Shown here: in pieces, positions 36,721-46,204 of the stretch
How the letters are laid out: every line of letters starts with the position of its first letter
Position numbering within the stretch: position 1 is the first letter of the stretch
Source of the DNA: Nocardioides sp.
Lineage (GTDB): Bacteria > Actinomycetota > Actinomycetes > Propionibacteriales > Nocardioidaceae
Reading direction: 5' to 3'
Length of the DNA: 64,000 nucleotides
NCBI RefSeq assembly: GCF_029937575.1
Contig: NZ_JAPYPS010000009.1
Span: 1 to 64,000, forward strand
The notes under the pieces: generated by a model
The model's database searches: none
Seen by the model: only the letters and a program-made list of their open reading frames with translations
What the model was told of the DNA's origin: nothing
Position numbers and translations under genes: made by a program

Positions 36721-38034
36721 ATGCGGCTGACCAACGTCGCCCGGATGGGCTTGCCGCAGGGGCGGCTGTACAGCTACACGGTCGAGGTGACCGGCGGTGG
36801 CGACCCGATCCCGGTCTCCTTCGACCAGGCTCGCCACGTGGGGGCCGGGGAGCGGCCGGGCTCGTGGATGGCGATCGCGTTCTGCCTGCCGACCGACGCG
36901 ACCCAGCGACGACTCGCGCAGGCCTGGGTCGCGGTCGTGCGCCGCCACGGCACCCTGCACAGCGTGTTCTCGCCCGGTGATCCGCAGCCGAGCCTCCACG
37001 ACGTCGAGGTCGGCCCAGGGGAGTGGCGCGAGCACGAGGTCGCCCCCGGACGGCTGACCCGCGACGTCCTGCGCGAGGTGCTCGACGCCGGCTGCACGCC
37101 GTACGGTCGTCCGTCCCACCGGCTGTGTCTCGTCGAGTCGGGCGACGGGCGCCCGGTCGTCGTGATCGGGGCCGACCACGCGCACGTCGACATGTGGTCG
37201 CTGCTCGTCGTGCTGCGCGACCTGCTGGCCGAGTTCCGCCGACCGGCCGGAGCAGCGGCGTTGCCGCCGGCGCGTGGGTTCGAGGAGCACACACTGGAGC
37301 TGGAGTCCCGGCCTCGCGCGCCCGCGGACGTGCGGGAGCGGTGGCACGAGATCCTCGGAGCCTGCGGGGGAGTCATGCCGTGCTTCCCGTTGCCGCTGGG
37401 CGACCTGGCGGAGCCCGTGGCCGAGGTCGTGGAGGTGCGCGACGTCCTCGGCTCCGCTCAGGTCTCCGGTCTCGTCGCCTTCGGTCGCGCCCACGGTGTC
37501 CGCCTGCTGCCCGTGGTCGTGGCTGCGATGACCGAGGTGACCGCCGAGCTCGCCGGCCAGCCGCTGCGGGCGGTCTTTCCCGTCCACAGCCGCTACGACG
37601 CGGGCTGGCACGACTCCGTGGGCTGGTTCATCACCAACTCGGTCGTCGAGTCCACCGACCCCGACCCGGTGGCCGCCGGGGAGGCGGTCAAGGAGGCGAT
37701 GCGGCTGGGCTCCTGGGCGCTGGCCGACGTGCTGGCGTCGTACGGCGGGATGCCGGCGGCGCCGGGGATGTTCGCGATCTCCTGGCTCGATCTCGGCCGA
37801 CTCCCGGTGACCACCGACCCGGCGCTGGCCGCGCAGTTCGTCGGCGCGGTGACCCGCACCGACGGCGTGATGCTGTGGTTCGTGCTCAACGAGTCAGGCC
37901 TGCACCTGCGGTGTCGTTACCCGGAGACGCCCGAGGCTCACCACTCCGTCGGTCGCTGGCTGGACGCACTCGTCGCGCGGTTGCGGACGCTTGCCGCGAC
38001 GCCGCTCACCGAGCCCTCCGTCCGTGTTACTTGA
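36721..38034 (+). CDS. Stand-alone condensation-domain-like acyltransferase
   Basis: A 437-residue protein resembling NRPS condensation/PapA/wax-synthase-type acyltransferases. The catalytic HHxxxDG motif appears as DHAHVDM (His153, Asp157), with the WVAVVRRHGTLHSVF and FPVHSRYD/SVGWFITNSVV segments expected for this fold. The first His of the HH pair is Asp. No adenylation, PCP, PKS or acyl-CoA synthetase gene is nearby, so its acyl donor and acceptor are unknown. It may assemble a lipid or small amide on its own. Leaderless-type start. Confidence 0.72.
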   Translation: MRLTNVARMGLPQGRLYSYTVEVTGGGDPIPVSFDQARHVGAGERPGSWMAIAFCLPTDATQRRLAQAWVAVVRRHGTLHSVFSPGDPQPSLHDVEVGPGEWREHEVAPGRLTRDVLREVLDAGCTPYGRPSHRLCLVESGDGRPVVVIGADHAHVDMWSLLVVLRDLLAEFRRPAGAAALPPARGFEEHTLELESRPRAPADVRERWHEILGACGGVMPCFPLPLGDLAEPVAEVVEVRDVLGSAQVSGLVAFGRAHGVRLLPVVVAAMTEVTAELAGQPLRAVFPVHSRYDAGWHDSVGWFITNSVVESTDPDPVAAGEAVKEAMRLGSWALADVLASYGGMPAAPGMFAISWLDLGRLPVTTDPALAAQFVGAVTRTDGVMLWFVLNESGLHLRCRYPETPEAHHSVGRWLDALVARLRTLAATPLTEPSVRVT

Positions 38035-38084
38035 CATAATGTCCATTATCGGCGAACCTGTCAGGGGAGTCCCGTGGCCTCACG

Positions 38085-40436
<2,352 letters not shown>

Positions 40437-40442
40437 GGGCAC

Positions 40443-40448
40443 ACCCTA
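40443..40448 (-). promoter_or_regulatory. Leaderless-type -10 of the UvrA-like gene
   Basis: TAGGGT on the minus strand, 6 nt before GTG 40436; its TAG is also the stop codon of the 56-residue open frame upstream. Confidence 0.5.
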
Positions 40449-40616
40449 CTGACGCTCGGGATCAGGCTGGTGTGAGCGATGGGCCTGTCGGGCCATCGCC
40501 GCGTCCGTCGTACCGCGCCAGAGCTCGATGCGGGCGAGGAACGCGGTCGGGTCGTCGAGCATGAGGATCAGCAGAATCAGGGCGGCCACGGGCCCGTAGC
40601 GACGCCGTCCTCCCAT
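40446..40616 (-). CDS. Possible 56-residue membrane mini-protein
   Basis: [20 protein letters not shown] opens a short protein with a basic N-terminus and one hydrophobic helix (about residues 9-22), then an amphipathic region. It sits upstream of the UvrA-like gene in the same direction and its TAG stop forms the start of that gene's -10 box, as in two other gene pairs here. GTG 40619 is an alternative start. No family is recognised and no Shine-Dalgarno is clear. Confidence 0.4.
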   Translation of the reverse strand: MGGRRRYGPVAALILLILMLDDPTAFLARIELWRGTTDAAMARQAHRSHQPDPERQ

Positions 40617-40645
40617 CACGTCGATCCGGTTGCCCGAGGAGGCAC

Positions 40646-40651
40646 TAGTCT
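40646..40651 (+). promoter_or_regulatory. Candidate -10 of the histidine kinase gene
   Basis: TAGTCT about 30 bp before GTG 40681, predicting a short leader that contains a GGGGGT Shine-Dalgarno. Confidence 0.4.
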
Positions 40652-40680
40652 CGGCGGACAACCAGGTCTGGGGGTCACGC

Positions 40681-42516
40681 GTGAACGGTGAGTACGAGAC
40701 GCCGGAGCTGACGGCTCTGCGCGAGCTCCACCGGATCACGATGCTGGTGAACTCGGCGCGTGACCTGGTCGATGTCCTCCACACCGCGGCACAGGGCGTC
40801 ATCGACGTCATCGGGTTCGACGCCGTCGTGGTCAACATGCTCACCGACCAGGACGAGTTCGAGGCAGTCACGGTGCTCGGACCACCGCACGAGGCACTCA
40901 TCGGCACCCGCAACAGCCGCGACGCGCTCCTGTCCGAGGTCGAGGCCGGTGAGGTCTGGGGACAGCTCGCCTTCGTCCCTGAGGGCAGCATCGTCCACGA
41001 TCCCGCGATGGCTTCCTGGGCGACCTCGGAGCCACCGCTCGAGGAAGCGCACGCCTGGCTCCCCGGCGATGCCCTGTACGCGCCGTTGCGCGCGCCGGAT
41101 GGTCAGCTGCTGGGAATCCTCAGCGTCGACCTGCCCCGCGACGGCCGGCGTCCCGGTGCCGTCCTGTGCAGCATCCTCGAGATGTACGCCGTGCAGATCG
41201 GTCTGGCGATCCATCACGCCCGGGAGCGCGAGCGTCTCGCGGAGAGGCTGCGCCTGTCCGCCGCGACCCACGCCGTCGTGCAGGCCGCCGCCGGCTACGA
41301 CGACCTCGAGCACATCCTCTCCGCCTCGCGGCCTGCTCTGGAGGGCGGCTTCCGCGCTACCCAGGTGTGGATCCGTCTGTTCGCCGAGGCGAGCGGGGCC
41401 TGGGAGGCGGTGAACCTGCCGTCCGGCCTGGTGGACGACCTGCGCGCCGCGATCAGCTCCGAGGCCTCGCACGACGCCGCCGGATCGGTCGAGCTGTTGC
41501 TTGCCGGGGTGGAGGAGATCGCCTCCACGTGCTGGCAGGCGGGCCGGATCCTGTCGGTCTCGCGGTGCAGGCCCGACGACGGCGCCGACCTGCTCGAGCG
41601 GGAGGTCCTCACCTCGGTGCTGTCGTGGCTGCAGTCCCTGGGCGACGACCAGGTTGTCCTGGTGCCGCTGGGCGTGGCCGATCAGTGCCTGGGCTACATC
41701 GCGCTGAACCGCCGTACGGGTGGTGGTTGGACCGAGGCGGAGGAGGCGGCCGCCCTGGACGTCGGGCGTGAGCTGGGACGAGTGATCAGCTCGGCGCGGC
41801 TGCGGGCTCGCGAGCAGGAGCTGATGGCGCGTCTCGAAGAGCTGGACGAGTACAAGGACCGGGTGGTCACCACGATCATCCACGAGCTCAAGAACCCGCT
41901 CTCGGTGGTGATGGGCAACCTGGAGCTCGCCCGGGAAGAGCCCGACCTGACGAGCCGGGCGCACGAGGCCATCGCTCGTGGAGCCGACCGGATGCAGACC
42001 CTGGTCGACGACCTCCTCACCCTCACCCGGCTGCGTGAGCCGGTCGTCGAGCTCGACCGCGTCACCGTGGACCTGTCCGAGGTCGTCGCCGAGGTGGCCA
42101 CGCTCGAGGCTCAGGGGGCGAATCGCCAGGGCGTGCGGCTCGACCTGAGCGCTGTCGAGGCGGGCGTCCAGGTGCGCAGCGAGGGCTCAGAGCTGGACCG
42201 GATGGTGCTCAACCTGGTGTCCAACGCGATCAAGTACAGCGGCGAGGGGGACGTGGTCTCCCTCAGCGTCAGGCAGGACGCCCAGCACGTCGAGTTCCGC
42301 TGCACCGACACCGGGATGGGCATCAGGGCGCAGGACATGTCCTCGATCTTCGACGAGTTCGACCGGTCCTCGAGCCCCGGGGCCAGGGCCAAGCCGGGAA
42401 GCGGACTGGGGCTCCCCATCGTGCGTCGTGTGGTCCAGCGACACGGTGGCAGCATCGAGGTCGCCTCGCAGGTCGGTCAGGGGAGCTCGTTCATCGTGCG
42501 GCTCCCCCGCGCCTGA
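40681..42516 (+). CDS. GAF-domain sensor histidine kinase
   Basis: A 611-residue soluble sensor kinase. Two GAF-like regions (about residues 10-180 and 200-380) precede a HisKA dimerisation helix with the phospho-acceptor IIHELKNPLSVVMGNLELA (about residues 400-418) and a HATPase_c domain (N box NLVSNAIKYSG, G1 DTGMGIRAQD, G2 GSGLGLPIV). No transmembrane helix is seen. No response regulator lies next to it, so it is an orphan. GTG 40681 was selected from its leader with GGGGGT; the upstream TTG at 40630 lies before the -10 box. Confidence 0.9.
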   Translation: MNGEYETPELTALRELHRITMLVNSARDLVDVLHTAAQGVIDVIGFDAVVVNMLTDQDEFEAVTVLGPPHEALIGTRNSRDALLSEVEAGEVWGQLAFVPEGSIVHDPAMASWATSEPPLEEAHAWLPGDALYAPLRAPDGQLLGILSVDLPRDGRRPGAVLCSILEMYAVQIGLAIHHARERERLAERLRLSAATHAVVQAAAGYDDLEHILSASRPALEGGFRATQVWIRLFAEASGAWEAVNLPSGLVDDLRAAISSEASHDAAGSVELLLAGVEEIASTCWQAGRILSVSRCRPDDGADLLEREVLTSVLSWLQSLGDDQVVLVPLGVADQCLGYIALNRRTGGGWTEAEEAAALDVGRELGRVISSARLRAREQELMARLEELDEYKDRVVTTIIHELKNPLSVVMGNLELAREEPDLTSRAHEAIARGADRMQTLVDDLLTLTRLREPVVELDRVTVDLSEVVAEVATLEAQGANRQGVRLDLSAVEAGVQVRSEGSELDRMVLNLVSNAIKYSGEGDVVSLSVRQDAQHVEFRCTDTGMGIRAQDMSSIFDEFDRSSSPGARAKPGSGLGLPIVRRVVQRHGGSIEVASQVGQGSSFIVRLPRA

Positions 42517-42609
42517 CCAGGCTCCCCCGCTCCTGGCCACTCGGCCAGACCGCCTAGTCATCTCGGGCCATCCTGCGCGAATCGGCGTCGGATCGGGTGC
42601 GCACGAGCC

Positions 42610-42631
42610 TACGGTCGGGTCACACCCGACC
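42610..42631. promoter_or_regulatory. -10 box fused to a hyphenated palindrome before the Cys-rich mini-gene
   Basis: TACGGT (42610-42615) overlaps GGTCGGGT-CAC-ACCCGACC (42613-42631), 8-bp perfect arms placed across the predicted transcription start. AGGAG lies just downstream, 6 nt before GTG 42643. Confidence 0.5.
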
Positions 42632-42642
42632 AGGAGACTCTC

Positions 42643-42834
42643 GTGTTCGACACCGCTCCCGAGGCCACGCGCCTCCACCTCTCGCACGACATGCCCTGCG
42701 CCCGGTGCGGGCACGCCCGACACACGTTCCTCGCGTGCTCGGAGACCTGCCGCTGCCGGCCCGACGAGCTGTCGCTCGCGGCTCAGGGCTCCAGCAGCAC
42801 CTTGATGGCGCGGCGCTCGTCCATCGCGGTGTAA
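42643..42834 (+). CDS. Cys-rich zinc-ribbon-like mini-protein
   Basis: A 63-residue protein whose middle reads HDMPCARCGHARHTFLACSETCRC. It has five Cys and several His, suitable for binding zinc or a metal, similar to small conserved actinobacterial proteins of unknown function. An AGGAG Shine-Dalgarno is 6 nt before the GTG and an operator-like palindrome sits on its promoter. The 3' end overlaps the tail of the alcohol dehydrogenase gene on the other strand by 52 bp, and the last 15-20 residues look like antisense sequence. Confidence 0.6.
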   Translation: MFDTAPEATRLHLSHDMPCARCGHARHTFLACSETCRCRPDELSLAAQGSSSTLMARRSSIAV

Positions 42835-43799
42835 CCCTCGGCCACCTGCGCCAGGGGCAGGGTCAGGTCGAAGACGAGGCCCGGGTCGATGCGCCCCTGG
42901 GTCACCAGCTCGAGGAGCTCGGGCAGGTAGCGTCGGACCGGTGCCATGCCGCCGGCCAGACCGACGTTCTTCTGGAACATGCGACGCACCGGCAGCTCGA
43001 CTCCGTGCGGCACCCCTACGAATCCCACGGTCGCGCCAGGGCGAGCCACCGCGAAGGCGGTCCCCATCGACTGATCGGTTCCGACGCACTCGAGCACCGC
43101 GTCGGCGCCCACTCCCCCGGTGATCTCCTTGACGGCCGCCGCGCCCTCCTTGCCGCGCTCGGCCACGATGTGGGTGGCGCCGAACGAGGTCGCGATCTGC
43201 TGACGCGGCTCGTGGCGCGACATGGCGATCACCTTCTCCGCACCCATCGTGGCGGCCGCGAGGACACCGCACAGGCCGACCGCCCCGTCACCGACCACCA
43301 CGACCGTGCCGCCCTCGCGGACCCCCGCGGAGACCGCAGCGTGCCAGCCGGTCGGCATCACGTCGGAGAGGGCCAACAGGGAAGGGATCATCGAGGCGTC
43401 CGGCACACCGTGCGTCGCGACGAGGCTGCCGTCGGCCTGGGCGACGCGGGCGTACTCACCCTGGCCACTGCTGGTCATGCCGAGGTTCACGCAGGCAGAC
43501 TGCACGCCGGCCCGGCAGTGGGCGCACGTGTTGTCGCAGTGGTCGAAGGGCACGACGACAAAGTCGCCCGCCTTGAAGGACGACACGTCCGAGCCGACCT
43601 CCTCCACGACGCCCACACACTCGTGGCCGATGGTCGCGCCAGCGGTGATCGGGCTCTCGCCCCGGTAGGGCCAGAGGTCGGACCCGCAGATGCACCCGGC
43701 CGTCACCTTGACGATCGCGTCGGTGGGAGCCTCGAGAGTCGGGTCGGCGACGTCGCCGAAGCGGATGTCGCGGGTGCCGTGGATCGTGGTTGCCAGCAT
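42783..43799 (-). CDS. Zinc-dependent alcohol dehydrogenase
   Basis: A 338-residue MDR-family zinc dehydrogenase. Catalytic zinc ligands are in AGCICGSDLWPYRG and GHECVGVVEEVG; structural zinc Cys are in DHCDNTCAHCRAGVQSAC; the Rossmann motif is VVVGDGAVGLCGVLAAA. ATG 43799 was chosen because MLATTIHGTRDIRFGD is a typical family start and an AGGA lies about 9 nt upstream; the longer frame crosses the palindrome. It is divergent from the HTH-MurA gene, with 65 bp between starts. Substrate unknown. Confidence 0.9.
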   Translation of the reverse strand: MLATTIHGTRDIRFGDVADPTLEAPTDAIVKVTAGCICGSDLWPYRGESPITAGATIGHECVGVVEEVGSDVSSFKAGDFVVVPFDHCDNTCAHCRAGVQSACVNLGMTSSGQGEYARVAQADGSLVATHGVPDASMIPSLLALSDVMPTGWHAAVSAGVREGGTVVVVGDGAVGLCGVLAAATMGAEKVIAMSRHEPRQQIATSFGATHIVAERGKEGAAAVKEITGGVGADAVLECVGTDQSMGTAFAVARPGATVGFVGVPHGVELPVRRMFQKNVGLAGGMAPVRRYLPELLELVTQGRIDPGLVFDLTLPLAQVAEGYTAMDERRAIKVLLEP

Positions 43800-43836
43800 G
43801 GACGTGATCCTGTCAGGACGGCCCGGGATCGCCGAA

Positions 43837-43854
43837 TAACTCATATATGAGTTA
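43837..43854. promoter_or_regulatory. Perfect 18-bp palindrome at the HTH-MurA promoter
   Basis: TAACTCATATATGAGTTA, perfectly self-complementary and AT-rich in a GC-rich genome. Its right end overlaps the -10 TACGTT (43853-43858), which is 6 nt before ATG 43865. Its left side is 38 bp from the divergent alcohol dehydrogenase start. This is the expected place for an operator bound by the Xre-type domain of the downstream protein (inference). Confidence 0.75.
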
Positions 43855-43864
43855 CGTTTTCGTC

Positions 43865-45391
43865 ATGTCTGATGACTACAAGGGCCGGATCGGCAACCTC
43901 ATCCGCGATGCGCGCAAGCACCGTGGGTTAACCCAGTCCCAGCTCGCCGAGCGACTCTCCACCAGCCAGAGTGCGATCAACCGCATCGAGAAGGGTCACC
44001 AGAACCTCTCGCTGGAGATGCTGGCTCGGATCGGCGCTGCGGTGGACTCCGAGATCGTGGCGGTCGGTGCCGGTCCGACGCACCTGCGGATCCAGGGCCC
44101 GACGACCCTGTCGGGATCGATCGACGTCAAGACGTCCAAGAACGCAGGCGTGGCGCTGTTGTGTGCCTCCCTGCTCAACCGGGGCCGCACGACGCTGCGC
44201 AAGGTCGCCCGGATCGAGGAGGTCAACCGGCTGCTCGAGGTCCTCGAGAGCCTCGGTGTGCAGACCAAGTGGCTCAACGACGACAACGACCTCGAGATCG
44301 TCCCGCCCAAGGACCTCGACCTCAGCCGGATCGACGAGGCCGCGGCCCGCCGTACGCGCTCGGTGATCATGTTCCTCGGGCCCCTGCTGCACCGCGCCGA
44401 CGCCTTCGACCTGCCCTACGCCGGCGGCTGCAACCTCGGCACCCGCACCGTGGAGCCGCACATGTCGGCCCTGCGGCCGTTCGGCCTCGAGGTCAAGGCG
44501 ACCGACGGGATGTACCACGCGCAGGTCAACCGGGCCATCGAGCCGGGACGTCCGATCGTGCTCACCGAGCGCGGTGACACCGTCACCGAGAACGCCCTGA
44601 TGGCCGCGGCGCTGCACGCCGGCACCACCACCATCCGCAACGCCTCGTCCAACTACATGGTCCAGGACCTCTGCTTCTACCTGCAGAAGCTCGGGGTGAG
44701 CATCGAGGGTGTCGGCACCACGACCCTGCGCGTGACGGGTGTGGAGACCATCGACGTGGACGTCGACTACGCCCCGAGCGAGGACCCAATCGAGGCGATG
44801 TCGCTGCTGGCCGCCGCGATCGTCACCAAGTCGTCGATCACCATCCGGCGGGCCCCGATCGAGTTCCTGGAGATCGAGCTCGCGGTGCTCTCCGAGATGG
44901 GCCTGCAGTACCACCAGTCGGAGGAGTACGTCGCCCTCAACGGCCACACCCGTCTGGTGGACATCGAGACGCGGCCCTCGCAGCTGCACGCGCCGCTGGA
45001 CAAGATCCACCCGATGCCGTTCCCGGGGCTCAACATCGACAACCTCCCGTTCTTCGCCGTGATCGCGGCCGTGGCGGAGGGCCAGACGTTCCTGCACGAC
45101 TGGGTCTACGAGAATCGCGCCATCTACCTCACCGAGCTGACCAAGCTGGGAGGCCAGGTCAAGCTCCTGGACCCGCACCGCGTGATGATCGAGGGGCCGA
45201 CCTCGTTCTCCGGAGCCGAGCTGATCTGCCCCCCGGCCCTGCGACCGGCCGTGGTCATCCTGCTCGCGATGCTCGCCTCCAAGGGCACCTCGGTGCTCCG
45301 AGGCACCTACGTGATCCACCGCGGCTACGAGGACCTCGCCGAGCGCCTCAACACCCTCGGTGCCAACATCGAGACGTTCAGGGACATCTGA
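43865..45391 (+). CDS. Xre-type HTH domain fused to a MurA-like enolpyruvyl transferase
   Basis: A 508-residue two-domain protein. Residues about 7-62 form an Xre/Cro-type helix-turn-helix (IRDARKHRGLTQSQLAERL, STSQSAINRIEKG). Residues about 72-500 are a full UDP-N-acetylglucosamine 1-carboxyvinyltransferase-like domain with SKNAGVALLCASLL (Lys92/Asn93, equivalent to MurA Lys22/Asn23), the catalytic Cys in YAGGCNLGTRTVEPHM (Cys189, equivalent to Cys115) and ENRAIYLTELTKLGG. The Cys suggests fosfomycin sensitivity if active. ATG 43865 follows a TACGTT box by 6 nt; ATG 43847 would lie within the palindrome. MurA normally has no HTH. The GDPD gene starts 3 bp after the stop. Confidence 0.93.
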   Translation: MSDDYKGRIGNLIRDARKHRGLTQSQLAERLSTSQSAINRIEKGHQNLSLEMLARIGAAVDSEIVAVGAGPTHLRIQGPTTLSGSIDVKTSKNAGVALLCASLLNRGRTTLRKVARIEEVNRLLEVLESLGVQTKWLNDDNDLEIVPPKDLDLSRIDEAAARRTRSVIMFLGPLLHRADAFDLPYAGGCNLGTRTVEPHMSALRPFGLEVKATDGMYHAQVNRAIEPGRPIVLTERGDTVTENALMAAALHAGTTTIRNASSNYMVQDLCFYLQKLGVSIEGVGTTTLRVTGVETIDVDVDYAPSEDPIEAMSLLAAAIVTKSSITIRRAPIEFLEIELAVLSEMGLQYHQSEEYVALNGHTRLVDIETRPSQLHAPLDKIHPMPFPGLNIDNLPFFAVIAAVAEGQTFLHDWVYENRAIYLTELTKLGGQVKLLDPHRVMIEGPTSFSGAELICPPALRPAVVILLAMLASKGTSVLRGTYVIHRGYEDLAERLNTLGANIETFRDI

Positions 45392-45394
45392 TCC

Positions 45395-46204
45395 GTGACG
45401 TCCCCGCGCACCGGGCGCCCCTACCTCGATGCGGTGCTCGACCAGCCCGGCTCCGTGCTGGCGATGGCCCATCGGGGCGGATCGCCGCCCGAGATCGCCG
45501 GCCTGGAGAACACCCTCGCCGCGTTCGAGCACGCCGTCTCCCTGGGCTACGACTACCTGGAGACCGACGCCCAGGTCACCTCGGACGGCGTCCTGATGGC
45601 CTTCCACGACGACGAGCTCGACCGCCTGACCGACCAGTCCGGCAGCATCTGGCGCCTGCCGTACGCGCACGTGCGTGAGGTGCGGGTGGCCGGCCGGGAG
45701 GAGATCCCGCGTCTGGAGGACCTCTTCGACGCGCTCCCGCGGGCCCGCTTCAACATCGACCTGAAGTCCGAGGGGTCGCCGCGAGCCCTGGCCGACTTCA
45801 TCACCGCGCGCGGCGCGTGGGACCGGGTGCTCGTCGGCTCGTTCTCCACCCCCCGGATGCGCGAGTTCCGGCGGCTGGTGCGGGGCCGCGTGGCCACGTC
45901 TGCCACCCCCGCCGAGGTCGGCGCCGTCCTGGCTGCGCCCGGCCTCGCCGCCGTACGACGCGCGACGGCCGGCTGCGACGCCCTGCAGATTCCGCACTTC
46001 CGCCACGGACTGCGGGTCACGTCCCCCAGACTCGTACGGCGTGCGCACGCGGTGGGCAAGCACGTCCACGTGTGGACCATCGACACCCCCGACGAGATCC
46101 GACAGCTGGTCGACCGAGGTGCCGACGGACTGTTCACCGATCGCACGGACGTGTTGAAGGCCGTCCTCGTCGAGGACGGCCGGTGGAGGGAGACCACGAC
46201 ATGA
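45395..46204 (+). CDS. Glycerophosphodiester phosphodiesterase
   Basis: A 269-residue GDPD-family TIM-barrel enzyme that hydrolyses glycerophosphodiesters to glycerol-3-phosphate and an alcohol. Motifs are AMAHRGG (catalytic His), ENTLAAFEHAVSLGYDYLETDAQVTSDGVLMAFHDDELDRLTD (metal Glu/Asp and second His) and VHVWTIDTPDEIRQLVDRGADGLFTDR. No signal peptide. GTG 45395 lies 3 bp after the HTH-MurA stop and its own stop overlaps the next ATG (ATGA), so it belongs to the HTH-MurA operon. Confidence 0.92.
   Translation: MTSPRTGRPYLDAVLDQPGSVLAMAHRGGSPPEIAGLENTLAAFEHAVSLGYDYLETDAQVTSDGVLMAFHDDELDRLTDQSGSIWRLPYAHVREVRVAGREEIPRLEDLFDALPRARFNIDLKSEGSPRALADFITARGAWDRVLVGSFSTPRMREFRRLVRGRVATSATPAEVGAVLAAPGLAAVRRATAGCDALQIPHFRHGLRVTSPRLVRRAHAVGKHVHVWTIDTPDEIRQLVDRGADGLFTDRTDVLKAVLVEDGRWRETTT

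Noticed and set aside
43847-43864. Upstream ATG of the HTH-MurA gene giving six extra residues
   Set aside because: It lies inside the palindrome and the -10 box, so the predicted transcript would not include it.
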